Positions 1 to 8,289 of a stretch of DNA of 64,000 nucleotides are shown in pieces (the stretch's first letter is position 1; each line of letters starts with the position of its first letter). Below the pieces are notes generated by a model. It was not told the DNA's origin. It saw only the letters and a list, made by a program, of their open reading frames with translations, and made no database searches. The position numbers were made by a program, and so were the translations under genes. The stretch comes from Blastocatellia bacterium. Its GTDB lineage: Bacteria; Acidobacteriota; Blastocatellia; UBA7656; JADIYM01. Where the stretch lies: NCBI GenBank assembly GCA_016705245.1, contig JADIYM010000017.1:1-64000 (forward strand), written 5' to 3'.

Positions 1-162
1 GGAGTCGTCATTCAACTCACCTTGCCGGGAGCATCGCGTGACAGCGTGCTGCCGGCGACATTCCGGGCACCGAACCCGTTCTGCAGCAGCAGGCGTGCGG
101 GAGTACTCGGTTTCCCACGTCAGGATCGGGAGATATCGGCGGGCCAGGCTGTGAATGTTCAC
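1..162 (-). pseudogene. SulP permease start fused to a rhodanese C-terminus (chimeric remnant)
   Basis: A GTG at 162 follows a good ribosome site (AAGGAGG, about 7 bp away) and lies 13 bases after the upstream BASS stop. The first 16 codons read like a SulP sulfate-permease N-terminus (LARRYLPILTW). At about 115 the similarity switches. After a one-base frame change, positions about 105-27 encode LLLQNGFGARNVAGSTLSR and a stop, which matches the end of the rhodanese domain of the complete flavoenzyme at 8290-9984. The open frame is therefore a precise join of a permease start and the tail of a second flavoenzyme copy. Directly after the stop, positions 11-1 read ATGACGACTCC, close to the start of the glycyl radical enzyme at 8235. 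The join could be a real deletion or an assembly chimera. Confidence 0.6.
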
Positions 163-174
163 GCTAAGCCTCCT

Positions 175-1020
175 TCAACGGTCTATGTCGGCCCGGGACG
201 CGAAGACCTTCGCCAGCACCAACCAGACGACCAGCGGCACCGGGACCGCCAGAAGCAGCATCGCCATCAAGTTCGGATCGAGGACCGGAAAGGCGGTGAC
301 CGCCACCAGCATGGCACTGCCATTGCGCGAGCAAACGCCCAGCGACATGGCACCGCGCTGGGCCTGATTCAGTCCGAAACCAAAGGTGTAAGACACCAGC
401 GCCATGCCGAGGGTAAACAGGACCAGGGCCGCGATGCCAAAACTGCCCAGGGTGCTGAGAAGCACTCGCCAGTTCAGGAGCACCACGAAACCGAGCAGAA
501 GCAAGGTGGAGATTCCGGCGATCTTCTTCACCCAGGGAAGATCGTGTCAGCCACCCGCGCGGCGTAGACCTTGATGACCACGCCGATCACCAGCGGCAGC
601 AGCACGGTGAGCAGGAGCGGCTTTGCGATGTCCCAACTGCTCAGAGTCAGCCCCGGGATCAGAAGCGGTGCCATTAACGGCATCAAAATCACGGTGCTGA
701 CCACGGCCAGGGGCATGATCGCCGCCGCGAGGGAAATGTCGGCCCGAGCCCGCCGGATGAGGATCGGCAACATCGGCGCGGTGGGCGCCAGGCTGAAGAT
801 GATCAACCCCACGGCGTAAGGCTCCGCCATAGGAAGGATCTTCGTCAGCAGGACCCCCAAGGCCGGACCGACCACCCAGCACCACCGAGGGTCAACGCCA
901 GCACCCGGAAGCTCCGCAAGGCCTTGAGGGTTTCGCGCAGGTTGAGCTCGAGGCCCATGGACCCCAGATTCGCCAAGGCGTAGAACATCGCCACGATGCC
1001 GAAGGCTTCCTGGTGTTCAT
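175..1020 (-). pseudogene. BASS-family (bile acid:sodium symporter-like) transporter, copy 1, frameshifted
   Basis: Consecutive frames give a multi-helix membrane protein with the BASS layout. The N-terminal part reads FGIVAMFYALANLGSMGLEL, followed by VVGPALGVLLTKILPMAEPY and a C-terminal half with GFGLNQAQRGAMSLGVCSRN. Frame changes fall near 870 and 535, both at short homopolymers. The start is taken as the ATG at 1020, which would overlap the stop of copy 2 as ATGA, although the present frame reads straight through from copy 2. BASS proteins move organic anions or arsenite with sodium or protons; the substrate here is unknown. Its place downstream of a desulfinase-like gene fits uptake of an organic or organosulfur acid (inference). 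Confidence 0.6.
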
Positions 1021-1934
1021 GCGCTGGAACCGCATCGGGCTTGTCGGCCAGTTTGGCGAATATCTTGGCTCCAATGGCGGCGAGGACTACCGACCACAAA
1101 GTCCACAGGACGGTCATCACCACGATGCGCGGGTCCCCGTTCGGAATGGCAAGGGCCGCCGCGAGCACCGCCGCGATGTTGCGCGTGCCCATCCCCAGCG
1201 CCATGACGCTGCGCTGATTCTGTTTCATGCCGAAGCCGAAGCGATACGTGATCAGGCCCATTCCGACCATGAACAGGGTCATGGAAAGGAGGGCTAACTC
1301 ACCGGCGGTGTCGAGCATGCCGCGGCCGTAGAGCAGAAGGCACGCCACGATGGTCAGCAGGGTGGAGATCAGGGCCAGCCCTTGACCGCCGGGAAGATCT
1401 TGGTTGCCCCCTGGTCAGCGTAATGGCGGACTGCCGCCCCGATGACCAGCGGCAGGAGGATGGTCAGCAGGAGCGGTTTGGCGCGCGACGAGGTGCTGAT
1501 CGTCACCCCTGATCAACAGGGGCGCCATCAGGGCATCAATACCACCGTGCCGACCGCCACCAGCGGCACGAAGGCTCCCGCGAAGCCCATGTCGCCGCGG
1601 GCTTTGCTCACCATCTGCTGGAGGAACGGCGCGCAGGGCGCCAGGCTGCAGAGGAACACCACCACCACGTAGGGCTCCGCCAGCGGAAGGATCCGGGTGA
1701 TCGCATACCCGACCACCGGCCCCAGCACCCAGCCCCATACGAAGATCAGCGCCAGGGATTTCTTGTTCCGCAACGCCACGACGACCTCGGGCATCCTGAC
1801 CTGGACCCGCCGGCCGCCAGGTTCGACACGGTGAAGATGAGCACCAGCGGGCCGAAGGTGGTCTGAAGAAACTGCATAAAGTGTTTGATGGTGCCTTTCA
1901 AGTTAAATGGCGCCGTCGTTGGGGTTGTTTGCAT
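1020..1934 (-). pseudogene. BASS-family transporter, copy 2, frameshifted
   Basis: This is a tandem homologue of the downstream copy. It starts MQTTPTTAPFNLKGTIKHFM at 1934, then FGPLVLIFTVSNLAAGG. After a frame change near 1805 it reads LALIFVWGWVLGPVVGYAI and PLAEPYVVVVFLCSLAPCAP, and after another near 1520 the C-terminal half appears with YRFGFGMKQNQRSVMALGM. The two copies align along their length, so this is a duplication rather than one long transporter. They may be read through as one polypeptide via a linker of about 15 residues; the indels make that undecidable. Whether the breaks are real or consensus errors is open. Confidence 0.6.
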
Positions 1935-2203
1935 AAAGAGATTTTTGTCATTTCAATACACAGCAGATTTCGTATTGATTGCCTCGACACGGCCTGCGTC
2001 GCTCAACGCCAGGTGACATCGAGCGGCTTTCTCGCGGGAATCCGGTGGTATTGTTCCGCCGGGTAACCGAGCACGCAGGTTCCGTGCGGGATGCCGTCAT
2101 TTCGTTCGTCATGCAATTTCCCCGTTGATTTCTTGCCGGAAATCCTGCCGCCCCCCCGCAGGCGGGCGGCAGGAATCTGTCTGACGTCGCTGGTTGCCGT
2201 TGA
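1935..2203. other. Intergenic stretch, nothing recognised
   Basis: About 270 bases between the DszB-like gene and the transporters. No open frame with family features was found. A short C/G-rich inverted run lies near 2145-2170 (CCGCCCCCCCGCAGGCGGGCGG), just downstream of the DszB-like stop, and could act as a terminator. Confidence 0.35.
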
Positions 2204-3335
2204 TTACCCGAGTCGAGGTCCCGACAGCGGCGCCGCCGTCTTGGGCAGCTTGGCCGTGGTGCGCTTCTTCCACTCCTCCTCCAGCAGCTCGCGGGCTGCC
2301 TGCTCGAGGAACTCGGGCGCGGCCCACTTCTGCACATCAAAGTCGTTCTTGATGTAGCCGTGACTCAACATGAAGTTCTTGCCGATCTCGACAGCAGCCA
2401 GGTTGAGTGGTGACAGGTTGGGCACCAAGTCCACGTCCCTGATGCCCTGGTAGGTGTGCTCGACGTCGCGGTAGAAGGTCTGTTGATCGAGAATCTCCGC
2501 CGCGGCGCGCTTGTTCTCGTTGGCCCAGCGCCCGGCCCGGATCATACCTTTCATGAACGTGACGGCGAGTTCGGGGTGCTCCTTGGCCATTACGTCGGTG
2601 CACGTGATGGCGGCGGGAATGTTGGCCACCTGCAGGCGCCAGTCGGGATAGCGGGAAAGATCTTCGATCGCCGCGAACTTGCCCGTCGCCTCGGAGACTT
2701 GCTGGAGCGGCTTGGTCTGCATGTACATGGCGTCGATGATCCCCTTTTCGAGCGCGGTCTCCAGCGGGCGGAAGGCCAGATCGCGCTTGTGGTCACGCTT
2801 CAGCCACAGATCGATCGAGAGGTCCATGGTGGCGGTCATCATCTCCGGTAAGTTGTACCAGTCGTCCGCGTAAGGAAACTCGACGAGGTCGATGTCGGCC
2901 ATGGTCATGCCGTTCATGCGGAGCATGAGCTCGATGCCCTGGTGCTCCTGAATGCGCCACCAGTCGTTCTTGATCTTGTTCATGCTCTTGGAAATGCCGA
3001 TCTTCTTCCCTTTCAAATCGACCATCCGGAAGATGTCGTCCTTGGCGCGCACCATCATGACCCCGCCTTCGGCCCGGCATCTGCGTGACCCCCAGCAGCC
3101 GGGTTCGGCGGACGTCCGCCTGAACTTCGATGGGCGGGAACAAACCGCCGAAGCGAATGAGGTTGTCCAGGTTGTGGATGTAGTGCGGGTACCAGTCGTT
3201 CAGGGGAGTTGAACGCATTAGGCAAACTTCACGCCGATCTTCTTGTATTCCTTCTTGGTCAGGCCCAAGCCTCGTCCATTGGACGCGGAGACGAGCGGGC
3301 AGTTGGGTGTAATAGACCTCTTTCCAATCCAACTT
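2204..3335 (-). pseudogene. DszB-like desulfinase / NMT1-type periplasmic-binding-fold protein, frameshifted
   Basis: The reconstructed product resembles 2'-hydroxybiphenyl-2-sulfinate desulfinase (DszB), an enzyme on the NMT1/periplasmic-binding fold. Frames at about 3330-3240 give EVYYT then NCPLVSASN, matching the DszB segment around catalytic Cys27. Then come a His exactly ten residues before RFGG (PHYIHNLDNLIRFGG), matching DszB His60/Arg70, RTRLLGVTQM, LKGKKIGISKSM, and a C-terminal KWAAPEFLEQ that parallels the DszB C-terminus. One-base frame changes sit near 3305 (CCC where CC is expected), 3240 and 3085. No signal peptide is evident, though the start is uncertain; a TTG or upstream codon near 3335-3390 is possible. 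An ABC-transporter binding protein is the main alternative, but the conserved triad argues for an enzyme. Confidence 0.6.
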
Positions 3336-3467
3336 CCTTGTTCAGTTTGGTGTTCTTGAGCGTGGTCTCTTTGATCCCTTGATTTTCCTTTATGCAACTC
3401 CTCGGTTGCTCATCATTGAAGCGGCAATGATGACGGTCTTTTGTGAACGGGCCCGGTTGCCTGTGTG

Positions 3468-3703
3468 AATCGAAATGGAAGAAGTACTCCTTCACGTCCT
3501 CACCGTGGTTGCCTTCGCTGTTGGTGAGACCGAACAGCCGTTCCTTCGCAATCGGGTCCTGGCCATTCCACAACGCGAGCGCAAAGCAGAGGCGCTGTTG
3601 GTCGTCGGAGATGCCGGCCAGGCACCTGGTCGCATACCTTGTCCGGATGCCCCTCCGCGACCGACTCCGAGGTGAAGAACATGTTCTCCGGATACATGGG
3701 CAT
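3468..3703 (-). pseudogene. metK start fused to an internal GH63-type glucosidase fragment
   Basis: An ATG at 3703 follows a strong AGGAGG site. About 26 codons match S-adenosylmethionine synthetase (ENMFFTSESVAEGHPDKVCD). At about 3635 the match switches to an internal piece of a GH63-type glucosidase (LAGISDDQQRLCFALALWNG, then LTNSEGNHGEDVKEYFF), one frame away, and this fades near 3468. Neither gene is complete. The metK start lies 37 bases after the activase stop, so an intact metK may once have followed the radical-SAM activase, where it could supply its SAM. Deletion or assembly joining are both possible. Confidence 0.65.
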
Positions 3704-3739
3704 GGCGTGTTTCCTCCTGAATCGGCGCGCGAATCGCGC

Positions 3740-4555
3740 TCATTTCACGACCGGGACGGCCGGGCCGCTGCGGCCGAATGCCTCGTCGATGATGGCCTGG
3801 AGGTGCTTGACGAGATCGTCGGACGGCGTCTTGTAGTCGTCCAGTTCGTACACCTCGCCCAGGTGCTCGTACTTGCCCAGGCCGAAGCGGTGATACGGCA
3901 GCAGCTCGTAGTCGATCACGTTCTTGTGCGGGCGGATGAACGCCAGCACCGCCCGGATGTGCTCCTCGTCGGCATTCACGCCGGGGATCAGCGGCGTGCG
4001 GGCGATGAAGTCGATGTCGGGAAAGGTCTCGTAGGCCTTCTTGAAGTTCGCCAGGATCCGCTCGTTGCTGACGCCGGTCCACTTCTTGTGGCGCTCCGGA
4101 TCCGTGAGCTTGTGGTCGTGCAGCACCGTGTCGACGTGCGGCAGCACCTTTTCCACGAAGCGCCAAGGCACGTTGCACGCGGTTTCGATCGCCGTGTTGA
4201 TGCCGCGCTCGTGGGCGCCTTCCAGGAGCGCGGCGCTGAAGTCCGGTTGGAGCAGGCACTCGCCGCCACTCAGCGTGATGCCGCCCCCGGTACTGCGATA
4301 GAAGGACGCATCCTTCTCCGCTTCGTCCAGCACCTCGTCGACCGTCATCTTCTTGCCGAACATCTCGAGGGCGCCGGTCGGACAGAGCGATGCCATCGCC
4401 TGGTCGCAGGCCGTGGGATTGCCGCACCACTTGCAGCGCAGCGAGCAGCCCTTGAGGAAGACGTTGGTGCGGAGGCCCGGACCGTCGTGACTGCAATAGC
4501 GCTGGATGTTCAGGACGATCCCGGTCGGAGCGGAGAGCTTGATGGGTGTGATTCA
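3740..4555 (-). pseudogene. Glycyl radical enzyme activase (radical SAM), one N-terminal frameshift
   Basis: It would install the glycyl radical on the GRE encoded upstream, using SAM and a 4Fe-4S cluster. The radical-SAM motif is present as GCSLRCKWCGNP (CxxxCxxC), preceded by YCSHDGPGLRTNVFLKG and followed by TGGGITLSGGECLLQPDF, the usual GGE motif. Only a short remnant of the ferredoxin-like insert is present (one ACDQAMASLCPTGALE block), so it has fewer cysteines than decarboxylase- or dehydratase-type activases. The ATG at 4555 has a GGAGGAACGTC ribosome site. An extra C in the ACCC at about 4540 shifts the frame; removing it gives MNHTIKLSAPTGIVLNIQRY in frame with the rest. The gene ends at 3740. 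Confidence 0.75.
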
Positions 4556-5713
4556 TGACGTTCCTCCCCAGGCAGATGCCGAGGGAATTGGCGATCTGCA
4601 GAAACATGCTGTCCGTGGGCACGGTCCTGACCTTGTTGATCGCCTCCGCCAGCGGCACGAACTGGATGTCCGGCGGGGCAAACGCCACCATCACGCCGTT
4701 CTGCCCTTCACTCAGGGCACGGACGGCGCCGGCCCCATACGCGATTCCGAGTTGGCGGTCGACGGCCGTGGGGGCGCCGCCCCTGACCCAGGGTCCGAGC
4801 ACGAGCGGATAGACTTCGTAGGCCAACATCAGTTGCAGCCGATTCGCCGTGATCTCGGCGGCGTGGCCGGATCGCTGGATGACGTGGTCGCTGGCCTCAC
4901 CGGTCGCCAGCGGCGACAGTGAAGCCTTGAGCGAGGACGGCTTGACCTGAGCTCCCGGTTCGGCGACGAAGGTCGTTCCCTCAGCCACCACGACGAGCCC
5001 GTAGGGCCGCCGGGCGTCACCTTTCCTTCAATCTCGCCGCCACAGCCTTCAGGTCGCAGGGGAATCTCGGGAATCAGCACCGCATCGGCGCCCACCGCGA
5101 TGCCGGCCTGCAGCGCCAGCCAGCCGGCCTCGGCTCCCAGGACTTCGACGACTGCGATCCGGCGTGCGGCCCGAGCCGCCTGGCGCACCCGGTCCAGCAT
5201 CTCGATGGTGAAGCTGAGGGCGCTGTTGAATCCGAAGGACACTGCGGTGGCGGCGATCTCGTTCTCGATCGAACGGGGAACGCACACCGCATTGAGCCCC
5301 TTGCGATGAAGCTTGAAGAGGATGCTCATGCCGCGTCCGCCCACGACGGAAATCACGGCATCGACCTCTGCCGACTTCAGCCGTTCCAGCAGGACATCAG
5401 ACATGTCCACTTCCTCGATCATCTCGTCGGCATCCACCCGTCGGACGTGCAACGGGTCTACCCGGGACGCTTGCCCAGGAGGCCGGCGCCGGCCGGATCC
5501 AGGTTCTCGATCAGCTGCTGGGCTGAGCGGCACCAGCCCGCCCTCGGGGTAGCGGTCCGGGTGCAGCAACCCGTCGAACCCATCCCGGATGCCGACCATC
5601 TCCCATCCCAGCCTGGCCCGCCGCCAGGGCCGCGCCCATGATCACGGCATTCATCCCCGGCACGAAACCGGCGCCCACCTGTGATTGCAATGCGCCGTGG
5701 GCTGCGGATTCAT
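4555..5713 (-). pseudogene. Phosphofructokinase-like protein, frameshifted, altered catalytic motifs
   Basis: The frames together give the PFK fold: RIAITGG..AGFVPGMNAVIM at the N-terminus, VDAVISVVGGRGMSILFKL, then VPRSIENEIAATAVSFGFNS, GADAVLIPEIP and a C-terminal substrate-binding part. In 6-phosphofructokinases the equivalent signatures are GGDxPGMNA, GGDGS and PKTIDNDI. Here the catalytic Asp of TIDND is Glu and the GGDG Asp is Arg, so ordinary fructose-6-phosphate phosphorylation is doubtful. Frame changes occur near 5700, 5680, 5590, 5480 and 5010. The gene lies between the GRE and its activase. A role on another phosphorylatable metabolite of the pathway is possible but unproven. Confidence 0.6.
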
Positions 5714-5799
5714 AACCATTTGTCCTTGTGTGGCGGTAGCTCAGAGCCGCGCCCGGCAAGGCGGTGGCGGAGCGCCACGCCGCACCGGCTTCCTGCACT

Positions 5800-8235
5800 T
5801 CAGCACGTTGCCCGTCGAACGATCTGCAAGGTCCGTTCGATGACCTCGTTCTGCACGCCAGGAGCCAGTTTGGTGAAGAACGCACTGAAGCCAGCGACCC
5901 GCACCACCAGGTCGCGGTAGTTTTCCGGATGCTTCTGGGCATCCCGGAGAATATTGGTGTCCAGCACATTGAACTGGATGTGATAGCCGCCGTTGTCGAA
6001 CAGGGTCTTGACCAGACGCAGCACATTGTCCCGGCCCTTTCGTGTCTTGAGTTGATCCGGCGGCAGCTTCATGTTCATGTGGGTCGCCGTGTACTTGACG
6101 GCATCCTGGGCCTTGGCCGCCGACATCACCAGCGCGGTGGGTCCGTTGACATCGGTGCCCGGCATGGCCGACAGGCTGCCGTCGGTGAGCGCCACTCCGG
6201 CTCTCTTGCCGTTCGGCAGCGCCCCGGTCACCAGCCCCATCAGGTTGTGGATGCTCTTGGTATAGGCATCCGGCGTTGATTTGATGTCCTTGCTGAGGTA
6301 GTTGCCCCCGCCGTCGACATTGTTGAAAGCCTTCAGGATGCTTTCGTACACCCGGTGCGTCATCCGGTTCATTTCAGGGATGTCGTTGCCATGCTTGGGC
6401 GTGTCCTCGTAGCACAGCTTCCTGACTTTCTCGTATTCCCCCTCGAAGTTGGCCGCCAGGGCCTTCTTCAGTTCGGTCATGGTGATCTTCTTGTCGTCAT
6501 AGACCAGCTTTTTCAGCGCCATGAGAGAGTTCGCCGCATCGACGCCACCAACAACAATCTGGGCAACGGTGTAGTAATTGGCTCCGCCATTCCACACCTC
6601 GGTGCCGGTTTCAATGCAGCCTCCAGTCAGTAGCGAGCGCCACGGCACCGGGAGGAAGTCAGCGCACAACATGCTGGCGATCCAGGCACCCCGGCGGAGG
6701 ACCTCCTCATTGAATTGCAACTGGCTTTCGAAAGCCGCATACAATTCCTCGAAGGTCTTGAAGGTCTCGGGATCGCCGGTCTTGGGTCCGACCTGCTGCT
6801 TGGTGCGAGGATCGAAGCCATTGTTCATCACCAGCTCGATGACCTTGCCCAGGTTGGGCTGGCCTTCCACTGGGTGACCGGTCTCGTAGGGAGGGTAAGA
6901 ACCCACACAGGCGCCGATGCAGGTGCGCCGGGCTTTTTCCAAGGTGATGCCCTTCTTGGAGTCACCAAACAGATTCAAGGCGCGCTTGACCATCACATCG
7001 CCATTCACGAACTGGGGCATGCCCACGCCGGTGCCGATGACATCCAGGACCTTTTCCAGGAATTTGCCGCTCATCCGCTCCGTGTATACGCAGGTCAGCG
7101 GTGGCTGCGGCAGGTGGAGATAGTTGCACGCGTCCAGAACCACATAGTCCATTTCCGCGGTGGCATCTTCCCCGTCCTCGGTATAGCCGCCGAGGGAGAT
7201 GCTCTGCCCCAGGTCGGCCGAGTTCTGCAAGGCGACCTTCTCACCGAAGTAGTAGCCGATTTCGTTCAGCTTGATGAAGAGGTTCTGGAGCATGAACGTC
7301 GCGTCCTCCGGACCGATCAGCCCGGCCGCCTTGTCGGCCTGATAGTACGGCTCGAGGTTCTGGCCCAGGTAAGCCTCAGAATAGCCGCAACCCACCTGCT
7401 CGATTTCCGCCAAGATGTGACAGAAGAAGTGGCACTGGATGGCTTCTCGCAGGTTACGGGCCGGATGTTCCGGCACCCATTCGCAGGTTTCGGCAATCGC
7501 GAGCAACTCGGCCTTGCGCGTCTCGTCCTTCTCTTTCGCCGCCATGTCGCGGGCCAGCTCGGCATAACGATTCGCCAGTCGGACAATCGCCCTCATGACG
7601 ATGAGGCTGGCCTCATAGAAGTAGAGCTTGCTGGCATTGGGCAGGCGCATCTCGAGGGCTGCCTGGCGCTCCTCGACCTCCTTGATCATGGCGGCCAGGC
7701 CATGGTTGTAAATCCTGGGGTAGTTCAGGTTGCCGCCGCCGCCCGGCCAGTCGAAGAAACTGACGACAAAGCCGGAGTCGTAGCAGGGTTTCGGATCGAA
7801 CCCATACTTCTTTTCGAAGATCTCCAGGGTGCGGGGCTTCAGCGCGCGCTTTTCCCAGTAATCTAGGGCCCACTGGTTTACCCGCTTGTCCTCCGGGTCC
7901 TTGCACTTCTCGACGGTATTGTCGTCCTTCATCCAATCCACGTTCCATTCCGGATACGTGTAGATGCCGTTGACCGTGCTCGCCATGCTGCCCACAAAAA
8001 GGTTGTCGTCAATGTAGAGATTCTTCCGCTCCAGCAGGGTGGCCATGAACTTGGCTCGACGAATGATGTTCTGGTCGCCTTGAGTCGCTGCGTAAACCTC
8101 CTCCATGATCCGGATCCGCTCGAAATCAACCTCCGGAGTCGTGCTCCGGAGCTGTTCTTTCAGACGGTCGATCCGGTCCTTGTCGGCCTTCACGCTTGCA
8201 GTGGATGGAGCCGCTTGTTCAACTAGCGTCGTCAT
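5800..8235 (-). CDS. Glycyl radical enzyme of unknown substrate (PFL/arylacetate-decarboxylase superfamily)
   Basis: An intact 811-residue protein of the pyruvate formate-lyase-like superfamily. The C-terminal glycyl-radical loop is RVAGFSAFF with the radical glycine near residue 782. The thiyl-cysteine loop is CIGACVGSY, with candidate cysteines 439 and 443. The usual C-x-Glu of diol dehydratases and hydroxyphenylacetate-type decarboxylases is C-V-Gly here, as in families that do not need that acid. The N-terminal region has YIDDNLFVGSMAS and a Gly-rich FFDWPGGGGNLNY. The ATG at 8235 has an AAGGAG site. It lies 54 bases after the flavoenzyme stop and upstream of its own activase, so they are probably co-transcribed. 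Substrate is unknown; a C-S lyase, C-C lyase or fumarate-adding enzyme are all possible. It acts in anoxic cytoplasm. Confidence 0.85.
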   Translation of the reverse strand: MTTLVEQAAPSTASVKADKDRIDRLKEQLRSTTPEVDFERIRIMEEVYAATQGDQNIIRRAKFMATLLERKNLYIDDNLFVGSMASTVNGIYTYPEWNVDWMKDDNTVEKCKDPEDKRVNQWALDYWEKRALKPRTLEIFEKKYGFDPKPCYDSGFVVSFFDWPGGGGNLNYPRIYNHGLAAMIKEVEERQAALEMRLPNASKLYFYEASLIVMRAIVRLANRYAELARDMAAKEKDETRKAELLAIAETCEWVPEHPARNLREAIQCHFFCHILAEIEQVGCGYSEAYLGQNLEPYYQADKAAGLIGPEDATFMLQNLFIKLNEIGYYFGEKVALQNSADLGQSISLGGYTEDGEDATAEMDYVVLDACNYLHLPQPPLTCVYTERMSGKFLEKVLDVIGTGVGMPQFVNGDVMVKRALNLFGDSKKGITLEKARRTCIGACVGSYPPYETGHPVEGQPNLGKVIELVMNNGFDPRTKQQVGPKTGDPETFKTFEELYAAFESQLQFNEEVLRRGAWIASMLCADFLPVPWRSLLTGGCIETGTEVWNGGANYYTVAQIVVGGVDAANSLMALKKLVYDDKKITMTELKKALAANFEGEYEKVRKLCYEDTPKHGNDIPEMNRMTHRVYESILKAFNNVDGGGNYLSKDIKSTPDAYTKSIHNLMGLVTGALPNGKRAGVALTDGSLSAMPGTDVNGPTALVMSAAKAQDAVKYTATHMNMKLPPDQLKTRKGRDNVLRLVKTLFDNGGYHIQFNVLDTNILRDAQKHPENYRDLVVRVAGFSAFFTKLAPGVQNEVIERTLQIVRRATC

Positions 8236-8289
8236 GTAATGTTCTCCTTCTCGCGTTCCAGTTCGTTGATGAAACTCAATTCGGTCCGG

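Noticed and set aside
3443..4558. Plus-strand open frame of 371 codons
   Set aside because: It is the antisense of the activase and metK/GH63 remnant; composition is His/Arg/Val-rich shadow sequence with no family match.
6715..7866. Plus-strand open frame of 383 codons
   Set aside because: Antisense to the intact glycyl radical enzyme.
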